This document shows positions 50,700 through 63,000 of a DNA stretch of 64,000 bases, piece by piece. The notes under the pieces were generated by a model, which made no database searches, had not been told where the DNA came from, and saw only the letters and a program-made list of their open reading frames with translations. Location of the stretch: contig NOWV01000173.1 of NCBI GenBank assembly GCA_003344405.1, positions 103,515 to 167,514 of the forward strand, given 5' to 3'. A program made the translations under genes and the position numbers. Every line of letters begins with the position of its first letter. Within the stretch, counting starts at the first letter, position 1. This DNA comes from Trichoplax sp. H2. Lineage: Eukaryota; Placozoa; Uniplacotomia; Trichoplacea.

Positions 50700-52679
50700 T
50701 TCATGATATACTGTAGACTTGAATTATTGCACCCGGGATCATGATTAACAGATGTTCATAAACAGTTATTCATACTACTGCAAGGCCTTTTCTTGATTGT
50801 TGACTAAAACCCTGTAAAACATACATTTATCTATATGTCTAATGCCCTACTAATGGTAACAGTTTATAGTATAGATGCTCACCGTAGAAGTAATCTGTTA
50901 ATTATAGTCTAAAACTAGCCTAGTTTCTAACATGTTTAGCAGTAGGCAAATCATGACGGTTCGTCTTTCTGTCCGATCACGGTGCTGAATTAATAAATAC
51001 ACAATACTTTTATAGTACTAGTATTTAAATTGCCTCCTGCTAATTATATATAGTAAAACTCTCGATTAAGAAGATTTTATCCATATTAAGATCCTTTATG
51101 TGATCGATAAGCTTTGGCCTTGTAAGGTACTTTAACAAATAATATTTCATAATGAAAAGTCTCGCACAAGACAGCTGATTTACGATCATTTATGTAACTA
51201 ATTAATTTGGTTTGTAAGTAACCTTATGATTACTATTGGCAAGCATGATCATCGTATTTAAATAAACGTCTAAGACGACAACAACTTCTCTTAATTTCAT
51301 CTTCCTACAGAACACTAACTTAGTTATCTGAGCTGCACTCGGCTAGATACTAGGGGTCAATTATTAAAATTTCAAAAATTGCGGCAACTATTTCCTAGAC
51401 ATAGGTCTATAAACATTATGATGTTACACCTTTGAATTACTGTGTCATCTCGGCAATTATACAACTATAAGTCTTTAAGGTATTAGCCGTATTTTGTCAA
51501 TACAAAAAATTAAGGAAGATATACAGCTTACAAGCTGAAAGCAACTGTGTCAGCAATACACCCAAAATAACTATCTCCATTTTATTTGCAGTTTGAAATA
51601 GGGTGTATACCTTAATTAGCTTGGGAAGCACTAATGTAAAGAATGTATTACTTTTTACATTTCATTTATAGAAAGATACAATATTACAAACTTAAAGCAT
51701 GTTTTATCAAGTTTTCCATATTCTAACTACTATTCTTCCTAACCCTTGATGTAAGTTGCTTCGACATCATCAATTATGTTATGTATCAAATGGAAGTCAC
51801 TATATTCGATCTGTGACACTGAGATATCCTTGACACTTTAGTTAGATTTAGAGGAGATATTTACAAGCGAAATTTTCATATTTGGCTAGGTATCTAACAA
51901 ACTGGTATTATTTCTAAAAATTTTCAATGATTTGCTGCTTTGTCAAAAATTAGCTCATTATTGCTTAAAACATTGAAAGTAAAACATTTACTAAATCTAT
52001 AGAGCTAAGCGTACAAGCCGAAAAGAGGCTGTAGTTCATTGAGGTAGGCCAATATTCAGCAAAAACTTTGCAACAAATTGCAGTTATTAAGTTGATATTA
52101 GTATCTACTTAACAGTATTTCATGCAAATTTATCTTACAATATACATGAACGTATTTAACGTATAGTAAAATTAAACTGTTATAACCATACGGCAGAATT
52201 TTAATTGTCTGAAAATAAACCTTTGATTCGAGGTCTGCCACTTACAGACAGTCGATATAATCGTAGGAGTATTAATTACAGGATAGCATGCTTTTACCAG
52301 GCATAGAGTGATATTTTGATATAGCATATTAAATCTCCTGAACTAGCTAGAACGACTTAATAGAGGTCAATTCATACTTGCGAGATATAAGAATTGACTG
52401 TGATATAAGCCAAACGTCTCGAAACTAATTGTAATCGATGGGTACAGCTAAATTATTAAAGACTTTATTTATGGATTTTGAGTAAATGAAAGCAAACTAT
52501 TTAAATTCCCTTTTCCGTGACGTACTGGTACTTCAGGCATTTTGATAATTTTTCTTTAACTGTCTCCCTATGAAATGGAAATTGAATCGAATCTCTCATT
52601 CTCAGTTTATGGGTTTAAGAAAATCCATTATCTTACAGGCAATGCCAATTATTTAACTAGCAGCATTATCATGCAATTC
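50700..52679. other. Intergenic, gene-free
   Basis: This lies between the 5' end of the MAM/SRCR gene and the 3' end of the first ODC-like gene, both minus strand. I see no coding motif or repeat; it should include the MAM/SRCR promoter near 50,700-50,900. Confidence 0.5.
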
Positions 52680-55600
52680 TTACCAAATTGAAAGCTCGAT
52701 AAAATAGTATGTAGAAGATTTACTAAAGCCATTAAAAGGACTATGGAATACCGAGGAATATGCACCAAAGCCTATTTCGACATAAAATTGAAATGACTAT
52801 TTTTTTGTGTTGTTGATATCCTCTTATAAGGATCTGACCTTCTGCATAAAGTAAATCTCCAATATCTAACTGAAATAATATACAAAGAAAAACATATACT
52901 TTTGAGATGCATCTGAAGACTAAATGAAGAAAAGCTGCAGAAAGTTAAAATGAATCATTCTGGAAAAGGTCTACGATTCTTCTATAAACTAATCATGTGA
53001 TGGTATCATACCTCCAGAAGCTGACATTCTTTTAGTAGATAATCCAATCCGGAGCAGGAATAACCCCAGACTGTACTTGAGAAAAGTCCTTCCAAGCTCT
53101 TACTGACAGGTAGGAAACGCTGATTATCAAAATCATGTAAAACATTTCCAAAGGATCCATGCAAACTCTCATTCACATAATATGCATACTTTTTCTGAAA
53201 ATGAACAGAGCGGTAACTATAACTATTTGCAGTATTGGGCAGTAATTAACGCGAAATTTGCATCTGCACGTATGGATTATTCATAATTCGATCACCTGTT
53301 CCCCTGAAATAATTGTTAAACAGAATTAATTTTTCGTTATATGATGGTAATAATCTCAAATTTTACGTATTACTTAAGAAAATTTTTAAATAATTCATAC
53401 CAATTGACATAACTTACCTTGAGCAGTGAGTTCTTTTGTGTTAATTTCACGCTTTCCAATTACGTCCATGACCAAGTGAAAAGCACTTTCGGCAAAATAT
53501 CGACCTGATTTTAAGAAAATTCTATAACTGTCATTCCTTGATACAATATATATCTACTTTCTACAGTGTATCTGTTTAAAAATGCAATCAAAAAAGGCGC
53601 GAATTCTCATTATATTATTAGAAATAGCTATCAAAATTATTATTGATTATAATCTCAGTATACCCGGCTCTGACATAATCTTAACTTGATCTTCAATAGG
53701 AAAATATTCATCCAAGGCTTGTCTAATCTTAGCGCAAATCTATATCGAGAAATCATTTCATAAAGATAAAAAATATCTCATGAAGACGTTTTTTAATTAC
53801 TTATTGCAAACGAACAGTTTCAAATTTAGCATCAGCATATCCAGGAAATCCACCACCAATATCCAAAATGTCAAAAATTATATCCGATCGATTTCTAATA
53901 CGGATGTAAAACAAAACTACAGCTTTAGATCAAATAAAGAGCGAGAGTAGAAGAATATTTTATTTACACCATAATGGAATGCTTTTCTAGCCAGCTGTAT
54001 GGCAGAAGCGAAAATTTCGCCGTCATAACGTCCGCCACCTATATGAAAGCTGCAACCGAAAAATTTTTTGAATTAATTTAGATCAGGCAGCTGAAGAAAT
54101 GAATATCTGAAATGCCGCATTTGATTTTTTTAGCATTCTGTTTTTATAAACGCAATATCGATATCAGTGACAAATTCATATTTAATAGAACCTTAACAGA
54201 ATGCAGAATACGGCAATATATCTACCTTATCCCAACTACGTTAAGTTGCAGATCACGAGCTACTTGGAGTTGATTAGGGCAATCTTCAATATCGACGCCA
54301 TACTTTTCACTAAGCTATACAATTAATTGAAAGAAGACAGTTATCTGTTTTAACATATTAGTCCTTAAAGACTTTAAGGTTACACTTACATGATATAGAG
54401 TACCAAAATCATCGATCTTAATCCGTAATAACAGTCTGAATTAGTTATTGATTAAAATTAAAAATAAAAATTTAAACTTAAAGATAGATGTAGTACACTC
54501 TCTCAATTAGCTAAGAGTTAAAGCAATAAGAAATTACATATAAAATTACTTTGCTTCCGGATAGCATCGCTTGATTTTATGTAGCTCTGATACGTTATCG
54601 AACGTCATTAAAGCTATTCCATGGCGTTCTGCAAATCTTAAATATTAGTTAAGAATCTTAATCGAGGTTACTATAATGCCTTTCGAGATATTTTACTGCA
54701 GCGTTTCTATTTGCTCTAATTAAAAGTAGGCAAGCAGAAGGTTTTAGGCAATAGAGCTATTATTGCTCTACTTATCAGGACTTACTTCAGGTGAGAAATT
54801 TGTTTGCAAGGATTAGCATAAATAACTTTACTGGAATGGGCGCATATCTTAACAATGGCTTCCATCTCGTTCTAGATACATTTGTTAAAGTTGTGACTAT
54901 TTAAATCAACTTCGTAAATATTGATTTTTAAAATTCCTTTAAATCATGGTTTTACTATAGCTCTACCTTACTAGCGGCATCAAAACCAACTCCTAATGCA
55001 TTAAGTGTTGCTAGCAAATTTATGTCGTTATTACACTTCACGGCTATAATCAGAAGCAAGGAATTTCGATAATTAAATTTGCAATAAAAACTCAACAGCT
55101 GTATAATTTAGTTATTCACGACAATAAATTTAGAATATCCCTAAGCCTACCATAGAAAGGCTGGACACGAGGCAATAAGGACATCCACTAGATAAGGTTT
55201 TAATTACAATTTAAAATGTTAATACGTAGTAATTTCACTGTCTAGAACCATACTTAGTATTAACGTAGTTTTTTATTAATATCGAATAGAATAGTTCAGT
55301 ACTTTTATTCGATTACGACCGGTATTTATTAATTTATATTAATCTACTAGATATTTTGACTATTTTTGGCCAAACCTATTTCGTAAAAATATCTAGCAAA
55401 TATGCGTATAACCCTTAATCGCTGAAAGTTTACAGTTAATTGCAGTAGCGTATTAGATTTACATACTACAGACATTGCAAAAGTTTTCATGGTCTTTGGA
55501 TTGATATTCTATCGCACTTACTCTTTGAACTTTATAAATAACATCTCCGATATTGGCTATGTAAAAAGATCGATCATCATCATCCTTACAAACATAAGTA

Positions 55601-55818
55601 GGAAGCAGGTAAGTGTCATCCGAGAAGCTTGTATACTATCCTTTAGCTCGTACATAGTATTTAGCTTTAAATATTTAGTATAAGAAATTAATTAAGAATT
55701 GATTCAAATCCAATTAAAACGATAAAAAACTTACTATACGGTTAGTTGCGATCTTTTGGATGAGCTGTCTAAGTGAAAATTCAGGTAAAATGTTTAAAGC
55801 GGAATCCTCATTCATCAT
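52680..55818 (-). CDS. ODC-family PLP decarboxylase-like gene 1, frameshifted
   Basis: Ornithine decarboxylase makes putrescine from ornithine using PLP. Sixteen exons: 55818-55735, 55584-55522, 55187-55151, 55043-54967, 54871-54786, 54636-54550, 54435-54390, 54314-54226, 54049-53968, 53894-53816, 53739-53664, 53504-53418, 53303-53296 (8 nt), 53194-53012, 52869-52839, 52771-52680. About 401 residues, so it lacks ODC's C-terminal tail. Retained (mouse ODC numbering): Lys69 in AVKCN, Asp88 in GFDAAS, Arg154, His197, DIGGGFPG, Glu274/Arg277 in SEPGR, Cys360, Tyr389 in FGAYS. Changed: Ser200 to Gly (FHIGGG), Asp332 to Glu (YVNES) and Asp361 to Ser (SCSGLD), the last two being substrate contacts. 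An extra T in a T5 run (53,873-53,877) shifts the frame before DILDIGGG. It is either a pseudogene or a single-base sequence error. Confidence 0.85.
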
Positions 55819-56089
55819 TCCTTAGTTAGTGGCAAACGATATCGCTTGTAATAGTCCTACAACAAAGCAATTAATTCTGAAGCTTATTAATGTTAGTTTC
55901 TACTATAGCGATATAGATTATCGAACTGAATATCCTCAGTAAAGGTGTTGATCATTTATATACAGTCAATCAAAACATACAGTTTTATAAATTACAAGTG
56001 GAATGTCCATTTTTCAAAAGTAACTTTAAATGTTCTATTACTGTGTTACGATGCGTAAGCTCGTCCTAATTATTGAGTAATATTAAATA

Positions 56090-56330
56090 TTGCTTGCGTG
56101 CAGGAGTTTCTGACGAGACTATAAAAGGCTGGTGCCTGAAGATTCCTTTTTAGTTCGTTAGTCGGTTAGATAGTCAACTAGTTTTTCAATTGATATTTAA
56201 TTGTAAAGACTATAATCTTGGGTGCCAAGATTCCTTCAGTAATAAATGATAGTAAATCTCTGACTATCTCGTCTACATCATCTGTGACGCTATAATTATA
56301 CCATAGTATTCGGTTGTTGGAACTGAATTA
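56090..56330 (+). mobile_element. Candidate LTR-like fragment
   Basis: GACTATAAAAGGCTGG at about 56,119, followed by a pyrimidine-rich stretch with TTAGTTCGTTAGTCGG and AGTAATAAATGATAG at about 56,240, repeats the TATA-then-AATAAA layout of the LTR-like family, but I could not set its ends or find flanking duplications. Confidence 0.3.
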
Positions 56331-57110
56331 TTTGGTGATATAGCTAATCTCGCCTCTTTAAGTTAGTAAGTGGCGTTCTACGCAAGGATTGGCGTGTGTA
56401 GACTACTTTGTCACTAGTGGTGTGTGACATACTGATACGAGTCTTATTATCTTCTAGGCCTCGTTGGCAAGTAAATTAGCTCAATAGCTGCGGTACTAAG
56501 ATTAGTTCCTTAATTAAGAAGTACTTCACCATATTATCAAGTAAATACTTTTTATTTTTTAATTACTCAAATTAACACGAACTTACTTTCCTCACAAAAC
56601 CTGGGACTCAATCGACTAACTAGGCAACTCAAGGAGTTGAGCTAATCGACCCTACGCTTTTATTACGCAGTTGCTCATACATAATATACGGTGCTACCTA
56701 TGATTTTAATCACTTGACTTAATATGATACCGAAACATTGACTACGCATACCACCTACAGGTTAATGTAGTTTAATAGTAACGAAACCACGCTATTGCAA
56801 CATTTATATTAACATCCAATACATAACTACAACAGCCAGCTTCCGCAATAAAGTGCTAATTCTAGCGCTACTTTGAAACTAGTCGCTTAATAATTGATCA
56901 TGTAAGGTAGCGGTTAAAATTGTTTCTTACTAAAAATTATTATTGAATATTGCCGTGGTAAATTTAGACCAAGGAAGTTATAAACAGGTTGCTCTCAAAC
57001 TATCGACTAAACTCTTTCCTCCATTCTCACTTAAGGCTACGGCTATAGTCTCTAAAATTATTCACTAGCAGTATTCGACTATCATAAAGCCTAAATGTAT
57101 TCCTTGACAC

Positions 57111-57193
57111 TGTTACCGTTTAAGTACGAAATCCAGTCAATTATTGATTAGGCATTTCGCAAATTGCCTGGATTTCGTACTTGGACTGTAACA
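57111..57193. repeat. Inverted repeat, 26-bp arms with 31-bp loop
   Basis: Left arm 57,111-57,136 and right arm 57,168-57,193 pair with 3 mismatches in 26; the inner 15 bp (AAGTACGAAATCCAG and its complement) are perfect. It lies in the intergenic spacer between the two ODC-like genes. It could be a hairpin-forming relic or the end of an inverted-repeat transposon. Confidence 0.85.
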
Positions 57194-57586
57194 ACACCAC
57201 CAGTTCACTCAGGTCGAGTGCCGCCATCTTACTTATGATTAATTCTTAATCAATAATGATCTCAGGCAGACAAAATATAGAACTTTCATTGCAAAGTTAA
57301 GAAAGGTGTAGCTATAATTAACCAAAATAAGAACATAATCTAAAGTATCCTGAACTCAAAACAGAGCAATGGTTGAACTAGCCTAAGTTCTTTAATACGT
57401 TTTGTTTTTAATCTATCTACGGTAATAAAGTAGCCTGCTACAGCTATTAGGCTCAAGCCATTAAATAAAAAATTTTTTTCAAGTAGATTCTCAATATAAG
57501 ATTCTATAGCCACCTTCATCGTTACAGCATAATAAGTCACGTAAGTCTTAATAAACTGTAGCTACCGCCACAATAACGTATGATAT

Positions 57587-58074
57587 TGTAGTGCAGCCCC
57601 AAATATAGCTTAGATTACTATTATAAGACTGTACGAGAATAACTTAACTTGAAAGCTAGAGTGTAAGATTGTGTAAGAGTCTATTTGTACAAGATGTTTA
57701 CAGTACGTATTGTAGCGAATCAATTAAAATGTTTATATAAAGATCTGAGATATAAATAGATTTGCGCTAAGTATGTTAGTACTGTAAGTATTGTATTGTA
57801 ATGCTTTAAATAGACGCGAATTATGAATAGATTGCGCGATAGTAAATTTAGATCTGATCTTGCGACTTAATGGGCAAGACAAGATTTGTTACGGTAAAAG
57901 CGTTCTGTAACTAATCGTATATAAATCGTGAATTTTGCTGTAGTAAGTAGATTGTCAGATTGTCAGATAGTCAGTTAGTCCTTGGTAGTTACACGAACCT
58001 AACTTCTGCAATAAAGTGAAATTTGCAAGAAACTGTATTTCTTGATTTATTGTTTTGAAGATCACTTTATCACA
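57587..58074 (+). mobile_element. Solo-LTR-like element copy E
   Basis: 488 bp from TGTAGTGCAGCCCC to CTTTATCACA, with GATAT (57,582-57,586) and GATAC (58,075-58,079) as a 5-bp duplication with one change. It has AGATATAAATAG at about 57,750 and CAATAAAGTG at about 58,010. Length, ends and layout match copies A-C, but the interior is diverged and lacks the 3' ATG. Confidence 0.75.
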
Positions 58075-58079
58075 GATAC

Positions 58080-60050
58080 CTAGTCATCAACAAGGAAATT
58101 TAGATAAGTTACACAGGTATCATTAACAGTAAGCGACTAACCTAACCGAAAACCATTCGAAAATATATGCTACTACGTCTCCTCTAAGATCAGCCCCAAA
58201 AATGTAGGTAAATGTACCGTTGCGCTTTCTTGCTTTGAATCTCAATAACAAGGAAGACGGTGTACTGTAAGTGATTATTATTTTATATCAGCGATACTGA
58301 TTTGGTTACCAGAACATTTTCATTTTGTAATAAAACGTATAGTTTGTTTTTGAAACTGACTGATAAAGTTTGTATAGACCATTCCCCTCTATCTTACAGT
58401 TAACTTATTACATGCCGGTACTAATTATAAATTCATCTATGCAACATTAATAACAATCGTATCATCAGGCAGCCAAAAGTGATTTATTCGATTTCCATCA
58501 GTGCCATTCTTAATGTAGTAAACTAAACAATGTAAAGATTATAATTATCTATCATATTTTATCTCTCGCATCATCCGCGGTAAATTTACAAAGGTTACAA
58601 AACTTATTTAGTAGAGGTAGTTCAGATTCGATTGTGCATTCAACGAGATTAACCTAAATGACAATCCGAGATTAAATCTATCTTAGCGGCAACGATATCA
58701 AATTATTAATTTAGTAATTATTTGTAGCCAAACATCTCATATCAGCTAATGTTAAAATCATGCATTGTTGCTAAAATGGTAATAAGTTATAACACATTAA
58801 TTTGAAAGTTCGAAGCCGTTAAATGATAAAGTGTCTTTCCAGCGGTTGAGAAAAGAAGACTAACTTTGAGTAATTTTAAATTATTCTCAGTTTTAGCCTG
58901 TTTTATTTTGTTGTGGTACTGTGACTGTTGTATAAATGACTAGAATTTAAGCGTAGTTCTAAGCATTCTTAGTCAACATAGTAATGCTTTAGTTGAAAGC
59001 TTTTTTGATTGAAGTACCTCCAATTATATTCTATATTGTAGCTAGTTTATTTTAATTTATATCGGCTATATTCGGGCGTATTATTCAAACGATTGAACGA
59101 TCTTCATTAAAAACTTCATTTACGATATTGATGAGCTAATATGATTTATCCCGTAAGAAGCATTCCTTCATCTAGAGTGGTGAAATATATTACATCACTT
59201 AATGTTTCAAATATATTACCCAAATATTAGCTACGAATTCATTGAAAATCTTAGAGGAGTAATTTCTCGAAACAAGCACCCCCAAATTTTAAAGCTTTTG
59301 CTTCTTTAAACTACTGAATGGATTGAAAACGATGCATATTACATCATTACCGTAACTCTACTAGAATATGACATTGCGAATTGGACGTAACAACAACATC
59401 AGCTCTCTAAGTAACGAATCCTAAGTAACAGATACACCTTACCATGCTGCAGAAATTATCTAGGTAAGAACTAATACAAGCAAAATCAACACAGAATTTA
59501 CTTTATCAACTCCAGTGATATTGAGATTTATATCATAATTGCATATTTAACGTAATCAAACAAAGTTGGGATTACGTGGTATCGACATGTCCCTACTGCA
59601 TTAACTTGTCGATACAAGTATATATAGTCAATGTTACTACATCCAACTGAATTATGTAACAGAATTCTTCGCTATTTAATAAAAGCACGCGGTAAATAAG
59701 CGATTCATAGCAGCAACTGGTTATATAGTTATGTAGTTGATTAATCATTTGATTAAGGAGTTATTCAGAATATAATTTAGCGCTCCTTTAAGAATTCCTA
59801 AAACATATTTTGTTCATATAATAAGTTGACGGAATATTTGCTGAGGAAGTCGTCATAATATTGCAGCTGTTGAGTTATTTACCAACGTAGTTAAGAATAT
59901 TATAACCAATTTATAAATCAACTTCACTGATATTATTGAAATATGGCAATAGCTTGTCTTTCATAGCATCCCTAAATTTTGGTTAGAAGATAGAAATTTA
60001 CATTTCTTTATCATCTAATTTTTTGACATTTCGATTTATGTTTATTTTAC
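58080..60050. other. Gene-free spacer
   Basis: Between copy E and the 3' end of the second ODC-like gene I find no exon, tandem repeat or terminal repeat. With 55,819-57,586 this makes up the spacer between the two paralogs, which should contain the promoter of gene 1. Confidence 0.5.
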
Positions 60051-63000
60051 TTACCAAGTCTTGCGATCAATAAAGTGATACACCGAAGCCTTATCAAGAC
60101 CATTAAAACTTGTGTGCAGAGTCAATGCATAGGCTCCCATATCTACGAACGTTTAACTAAAAGAATTAGATACTGCATATCAACAACTGGATAAGACCAT
60201 ATATCAAAAGACTCGCCTTCCCAACAGATTAAATCGCCATTTTCTAGCTGCAAAATTTATAATATTAATGGATTAATTTAATTGGCAGCAAGTGAACAGA
60301 ATAATGGGGTAAAACAAGAAATTACTACATAAATTAGAACGATAATTACCTCAGGAAAGTGACATTATTCTTGAATGCAATCTATCCCGCTGCAATTAGA
60401 AGCCCAGACACTGCTTAGATGTTGCAAGTCACTCTTCTTGCACAAAGGTTGCAAAGAAATAGTACTTTTTTTGCGTAACAGCGAACCAAATGAGACATGC
60501 AAGGCATCGTTTATATAGTACATGAATCGTTTCTAAATCAGAAAATTAATTAAATTTTATCATTAACATTCAATGATCATACGATCACCATTATTTCAAA
60601 TTATACGCAATATTCATGATTATAGATTAATACGAACTGATTCTGTATTTATGCTCTTAACTTCCGAAGTTTCTGCTATAATTATTTAAAGTCATATTAA
60701 TTGCCCATCTTTACCATTAACTTATAGTATCATTATCAATAGAAAAATGCTACAATCAACTTTATATCTTACTTCTACTGCACTTCAATTCTCGCTTGCT
60801 AACAACGCTCACGGTCAAATGAAAAGCAGAGGCTGCAAAATAGCGACCTAAAGGATTTAAAACAGTAGATATTCTTTTTTACTTAATCATTTCAAAGAAC
60901 TGAAATAACTCCAAATCTACTTGCATCTATTACAAGCAAAAGCCTAATGATCGCTATAAATGATACTCTATATGAACTCTATATTACCTGCACTAGAGAT
61001 AATTTTAACGTTACTAGCAAGTGGAAAATGTTCATCTAGGGCCTTGTTTACATCAACACATATCTAAAGTATTAAATAAGTAAAATTTTAAAATTGGTAA
61101 AATTATTCGCCGATCTAAGTAAATATATAAAAATAGGAACTAACTTTTTCAAATATAGAATCTGCGTATCCCGGAAATCCTCCACCAATATTTAATATAT
61201 TAAAATTATAACCCGCAGATTTCTAAAAGCATATAGGTTGTATGGTGTTATTACTCTGTGTTATGAGCCAAATGGTAAATTATTTTTATACTCATATGCT
61301 GTGAAGATTAATTTAAGCTATTAAATTCACCCCATAATTAAAAGCCGTCTTTGCTATTTTAATGGCAGAGATATAAAATGAAGTGTCTGTTCGCCCATGG
61401 CCTATATGATAACTTTAAAGTACAATATTTAGGTTTATTAATTGATCCAATACAATGCCTTTGCTTTGAGACACGACGATATTTAAGCAAAGACTTTAGT
61501 TTGCTGTATGTACTGTAGGTAAGTAAAATAAAATAGTAACGATTTAGCAACATAAAGCTTAGCATTACTTTCTCTACAGATACAGCATTGATCGCGTTAC
61601 TGGCTATATTAAAAGAGGTCAAGTACTTGTGACTTCAAATCATTATTTTCATTTAATTCTATAAAAATATAATTTTATAATTAAACGTGGAAAATTATGC
61701 CATCTTTTACCTTATTCCAACAACATTTAGTTGCAACTGTTGAGCAGTTTGTAGGACACTCGAAACATCATCTATTTCTACACCATACTTTGATCCAAGC
61801 TAAGTAATGTTTCAGTGTGAATTATAAGTTAAATTGTTAGTTCCTAATTTGCTAAGCAACATCTTTATAAATGGTATAATCTAATCTTAAACAAAGATTA
61901 AGCCTTAGCACGACTTATTCACGTTATATTTGATCTATATAGATTAAATAATCCTCTAGTATTTCATTCAATGGGCTAATTTAAAAATAGTTTGGATACA
62001 TAACACAAGACCGAAAGAGGCACTTTAATTATTTTTATCCTTCATTTATAGCTCTTATATCCTGTAGTTACATGCATTTTAAAAGCGATTTAAATCCTAA
62101 TCCTCTCACTTTTTCAAATATTCTGATAGTAAAATAATTAGCTTACATATAATTGTTATCTACTCATTTACATTAATGAATCATTTCGAATGATTATCTA
62201 ACTGTAACCGCTTACACAGTTTCCTATACTATTGATGTTCTCCGATATGTCGCAATCATCAAATACATCACTACATGTTCACTTAAACTTCTAACTCGTA
62301 TTTCTCTCTTACCTGATAATGAGTATCAGAATCGTCAATCATTAAACGTAGAAGTAATCTAAAGATAAAAATTACATGAAATAGTGGAATATTACATTGG
62401 TAGTTTATATCATTGCACAACTATAAATAATAAACAAGTAAAGCAGATCACTTTGCTTCCGGGCATAATTTCTTGATTTTGTACAATTCTGATACATTAT
62501 CAAATGTCATAAACTGAACTTTATGACTTGCCGCAAATCTACAACAGCGAGATAGCCGTGTTAATGCCGTGTCTGAAATTTGACTAAATTATGCCTTACG
62601 AGTATTTAGTTAACTTAATTCGACTACGCTAAACAGTAATCAAGTACTAAAGATTTATACTAAGAATTATTTATCAAATTATGTATATTTTCTTACTTCA
62701 GATGAAACCTTGGCTTGCAAGGATTAGAATAAAAAATTTGATTTGCTCTTGCACCAATTTTTATAACTTTTTCTATTTCATTCTTATAAATGATAGATGG
62801 CATTTTATTTCATTAGCATATTTCTCTGTAAAGAGCACTTTAAAATATTCGTAATGATTGCTACCTTGCTAACGGCAGAAAAGCCTACCCCTAATGAGTG
62901 CAATATGGTCAGCAACATTAGGTTATCATTGCACTTTATAGCTAAAAACGATAAAATCGATAAGTATTCGGTTGATAGCAATTTTATTTAGTACGTATGT

